Below are positions 61,601-64,000 of a stretch of 64,000 bases of DNA, piece after piece; the stretch's first letter is position 1, and each line of letters starts with the position of its first letter. Below the pieces are notes generated by a model, which was not told where the DNA came from, did no database searches, and saw only the letters and a program-made list of their open reading frames with translations. Origin of the DNA: Bacteroidales bacterium (GTDB lineage: Bacteria; Bacteroidota; Bacteroidia; Bacteroidales; UBA932). The DNA lies in the NCBI GenBank assembly GCA_017399905.1, contig JAFQAR010000102.1:56472-120471 (forward strand). The letters are read 5' to 3'. Both the position numbers and the translations under genes were made by a program.

Positions 61601-63333
61601 ATCATCTCGTCCCTTTCACGGAGATCCTTGACGCGGAGCTGGGTGTTGGCTGTGCCGCGGTAGTAGTTCTCGACTATCGAGTAGCAGACATCGATCGGGT
61701 TGCCGGCCTTTATATGGTCGAAGAAAGAGGCCATGTTGAAGGCTATGGCAGAGATATGATGGTACGGATGGGATTCCTGGATGAGTTCGAGCTTGAGATG
61801 ACCTCCCTCTGCTCCAACCTTGCGTCCCATTCCGTTGTCATATACGTTTTCGGTAAGGAAGACAGGAGCGCTGTTTCCCGGGCCAAACGGCTGGAACTGC
61901 TTGAGTATGCGCAGGAATTTCGGCGTTATCTGTGAGAAGTTCAGTACGGCGTCGATGTCCACCACAGGGGTCTGCATTTCAGGTATTATGCTGTCGGATA
62001 TGAATTTCTCTATCCTTTCGCAGAAAGACGGAAGGTTCTCTTCCTTCAAGGTGAGGCCGGCTGCATAGAGGTGGCCTCCGAAATTCTCAAGCAGGTCCGC
62101 GCAGCTTTCTATGGCATCATAAAGATCGAATCCATGTACGCTTCTTGCCGAGCCTGTGACGAGTCCGCCCTGTGACTGGGTGAAGACTATGGTAGGCTTG
62201 TAGAATGCTTCGACGAGCCTTGATGCGACGATTCCCACCACACCTTTATGCCACTGCGGATTATATACGATCGTAGCGTTGCCCGACGAAAGACAGTTGC
62301 CGGTACGCACCATTTCGAGAGCCTCCTGGGTGATGCGGCGGTCGATGTTCTTCCTTTCGTTGTTATGTTCGTTGATCTCGGTGCCGATACGGATGGCCTC
62401 CGCAGCATCGCACGCTGTAAGAAGTTCCACCGCCATACGGCCTGACTCCATTCTTCCTGCCGCATTGATGCGCGGTCCGATCTTGAATACTATGTCGTCG
62501 ATGGTCAGATGGTTCGGCTCAAGTCCCGAAAGCTGGATCATGGCAAGCAGACCCTCGCGAGGATTGGTATTGAGCTGCTTGAGACCGAAATGGGCAAGTA
62601 TACGGTTTTCACCGACAACCGACACAAGGTCGGAAGCGATGCTGACCACCAGAAGGTCCAGCAGAGGTATGAGGGTGTCGAACGGAATGTCGTAACGCTC
62701 CGAATAGGCCTGCACGAGCTTGAAGCCCACACCGCAGCCGGAAAGGTCGTCGAAAGGATAGTTGCAGTCCTCCCTTTTAGGGTCCAGGACGGCCACGGCA
62801 GCCGGAAGTTCGTTTTCCGGAAGGTGGTGGTCACAGATGATCATGTCGATGCCCTTGGCCTTTGCATAATCGACCTTTTCGTTGGCCTTGATGCCGCAGT
62901 CGAGGGTTATGATGAGGCTGAAGCCGTTCTCGTCTGCCCAGTCGATGCCTTTGTACGACACTCCATATCCTTCGTCGTATCTTTCAGGGATATAGAAGTC
63001 CACCTGACGGGTCAGTCTCCTGAGGAATGAATAGACAAGTGAGACGGCTGTCGTTCCGTCCACATCATAGTCTCCGTACACAAGAATCCTTTCACCGGAA
63101 ACCACTGCCCTGCGTACCCTTTCCACAGCCTTGTCCATATCCTTCATAAGGAACGGATCGTGAAGATGCTGCAGGTCCGGACGGAAGAAAGACCTTGCCT
63201 GCTCGAAGGTATGCACACCACGCTGGACCAGGAGCTCGGCAAGCACCGGATCCACTCCTAGTTCAGACGAAAGCTGCCTGATGTTCTGCGCATCGGCACC
63301 TTCTCTCAGTTTCCATATCTTTTCTACCGCCAT
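61597..63333 (-). CDS. recJ: Single-stranded-DNA exonuclease RecJ
   Basis: 578 residues from the ATG at 63333. The frame is open upstream but that part covers the promoter box, so it is left out. DHH/DHHA1 motifs are complete: VYGDYDVDGTTAVSL (motif I), TLDCGI, CDHHLPEN (DHH), GPRINAAGR and the DHHA1 block FGGHLYAAGL. It degrades 5' ends of single-stranded DNA in recombination and repair. The gene converges on aroK with a four-base overlap of the stop regions (61597-61600). Confidence 0.95.
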   Translation of the reverse strand: MAVEKIWKLREGADAQNIRQLSSELGVDPVLAELLVQRGVHTFEQARSFFRPDLQHLHDPFLMKDMDKAVERVRRAVVSGERILVYGDYDVDGTTAVSLVYSFLRRLTRQVDFYIPERYDEGYGVSYKGIDWADENGFSLIITLDCGIKANEKVDYAKAKGIDMIICDHHLPENELPAAVAVLDPKREDCNYPFDDLSGCGVGFKLVQAYSERYDIPFDTLIPLLDLLVVSIASDLVSVVGENRILAHFGLKQLNTNPREGLLAMIQLSGLEPNHLTIDDIVFKIGPRINAAGRMESGRMAVELLTACDAAEAIRIGTEINEHNNERKNIDRRITQEALEMVRTGNCLSSGNATIVYNPQWHKGVVGIVASRLVEAFYKPTIVFTQSQGGLVTGSARSVHGFDLYDAIESCADLLENFGGHLYAAGLTLKEENLPSFCERIEKFISDSIIPEMQTPVVDIDAVLNFSQITPKFLRILKQFQPFGPGNSAPVFLTENVYDNGMGRKVGAEGGHLKLELIQESHPYHHISAIAFNMASFFDHIKAGNPIDVCYSIVENYYRGTANTQLRVKDLRERDEMI

Positions 63334-63339
63334 ATCACA

Positions 63340-63347
63340 CAAAGATA
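63340..63347 (-). promoter_or_regulatory. -7 box immediately upstream of recJ
   Basis: TATCTTTG on the minus strand, a perfect TAnnTTTG box with only six bases before the recJ ATG at 63333. The mRNA would be leaderless or almost so. Confidence 0.55.
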
Positions 63348-63359
63348 GAGATTTTTTTC

Positions 63360-63367
63360 TAATTTTG
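63360..63367 (+). promoter_or_regulatory. -7 box of lysS
   Basis: TAATTTTG, a perfect TAnnTTTG box, 36 bases before the lysS ATG. It diverges from the recJ box 12 bases away. Confidence 0.55.
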
Positions 63368-63403
63368 CGGGATGATTGAAAATAAACTATAAAAAGATAT
63401 ACT

Positions 63404-64000
63404 ATGAGCATTATGGACCTCAACGAGCAGGAGCTTTTCAGAAGAGAATCACTTGCAAAGCTCAGAGAGCTCGGAATCGAGCCTTATCCGGCACCACTCT
63501 ACCCTATCAACACATCTGCTGCGCAGGTGAAGGCTGAGTACGATGCTGAGAAAGGCAACTTCCAGGATGTGGTGATCGCCGGCCGCATCATGTCAAGGCG
63601 AATCATGGGAGCCGCATCATTCGGAGAACTTCAGGATGAGACCGGACGTATCCAGATCTACGTGAACCGTGACGAGATCTGCCCTGGAGAAGACAAGACA
63701 ATGTACAACACAGTGTGGAAGAAGCTCCTCGACATCGGAGATATCATCGGAATCAAGGGATTCGCATTCATCACCAAGACAGGACAGCTTTCGATCCACG
63801 CCAAGGAGCTCACCCTCCTCAGCAAGTCTCTCCGTGTCCTCCCTATCGTGAAGGAGAAGGACGGCGAGGTGTTCGATGCTTTCTCGGATCCTGAGCTCAA
63901 GTACAGACAGAGATATGTAGACCTCATCGTGAACCCTCAGGTACGCGACACATTCATCAAGAGAAGCCAGATCGTGGCTACAATGCGTGAATATTTCACC
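63404..64000 (+). CDS. lysS: Lysyl-tRNA synthetase, class II (N-terminal part)
   Basis: 199 residues are visible before the window ends. The start [15 protein letters not shown] and the block LGIEPYP are those of class II LysRS. The OB-fold anticodon-binding domain follows ([23 protein letters not shown] onward, without long runs of unusual sequence), then [18 protein letters not shown], the start of the catalytic domain (motif 1 region). It attaches lysine to its tRNA. Catalytic motifs 2 and 3 lie outside the window. A -7 box lies 36 bases upstream. Confidence 0.93.
   Translation, partial: MSIMDLNEQELFRRESLAKLRELGIEPYPAPLYPINTSAAQVKAEYDAEKGNFQDVVIAGRIMSRRIMGAASFGELQDETGRIQIYVNRDEICPGEDKTMYNTVWKKLLDIGDIIGIKGFAFITKTGQLSIHAKELTLLSKSLRVLPIVKEKDGEVFDAFSDPELKYRQRYVDLIVNPQVRDTFIKRSQIVATMREYFT

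Noticed and set aside
63334-63423. Upstream extension of recJ by 30 residues
   Set aside because: It covers the recJ promoter box and reads as AT-rich non-coding sequence; the family start fits the ATG at 63333.
1-64000. Defence island, prophage, CRISPR array or mobile element
   Set aside because: No spaced direct repeats, transposase, integrase, phage or toxin-antitoxin gene was seen; dprA, recJ and the Nudix and CPBP genes are single housekeeping-type genes here.

Overview
The window is chromosomal DNA of a Bacteroidota bacterium, most likely a gut-type member of the order Bacteroidales. The evidence is the gene content (an Omp28-type lipoprotein, a Porin_10-type outer-membrane protein, a BT_3928-type DoxX protein, a MoxR/Bat operon, ExbB-ExbD-TonB sets, a long ParC with its own C-terminal domain), the scarcity of Shine-Dalgarno sites, and promoters with the Bacteroidota -7 box TAnnTTTG found upstream of about 20 genes. 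I cannot name the genus. There is no prophage, insertion sequence, CRISPR array or rRNA. The DNA is densely coded and no gene-free stretch exceeds about 150 bases.

Layout. 1-5.4 kb: end of tmk, a DoxX/MauE-type membrane protein, and a two-gene lipoprotein operon. 5.4-9.5 kb: purB, a DivIC/FtsB-like division protein, a sugar nucleotidyltransferase, a CPBP membrane protease and YccF. 9.5-11.8 kb: a MurU-like nucleotidyltransferase and an AmgK-like kinase fused to a RapZ C-terminal domain. 11.9-17.8 kb: pncB-pncA (NAD salvage), a large outer-membrane porin and a lytic transglycosylase. 17.8-22.4 kb (minus): pyrE, an SRPBCC protein, an RNA cytosine methyltransferase, a TPR protein and a LolC/E-like permease. 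22.5-27.4 kb: Nudix hydrolase, queA, dprA, tatD, ansA. 27.5-34 kb: ExbB / 4-TM protein / ExbD / ExbD, alkaline phosphatase, asnS, udk and a TonB-like protein. 34-43 kb (minus): S41 protease, dCMP deaminase, acyl-CoA ligase, a 734-aa unknown, RidA; then yceD-rpmF-tRNA-Arg and typA. 43.2-44.5 kb: guaA. 44.6-52.9 kb (minus): a complete MoxR-DUF58-Bat operon. 53-64 kb: truA, ExbB-ExbD-TonB, an RluB-type pseudouridine synthase, era, parC, aroK, recJ (minus) and the start of lysS.

Most of this is housekeeping. The points that stand out are: (i) a GMP synthase whose glutaminase domain is shortened and has lost its catalytic triad; (ii) an AmgK-like sugar kinase fused to a RapZ-type domain next to a MurU-like enzyme, a plausible cell-wall sugar salvage and sensing module; (iii) a shikimate kinase carrying two unrelated in-frame repeat insertions; (iv) a BatD-BatE fusion; (v) an Arg/Ser-rich duplicated repeat region on a pseudouridine synthase; (vi) several promoters so close to the ATG that the mRNA should be nearly leaderless.

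Operons are tight, often joined by ATGA or TAATG overlaps, and convergent units are separated by strong hairpin terminators that look bidirectional.
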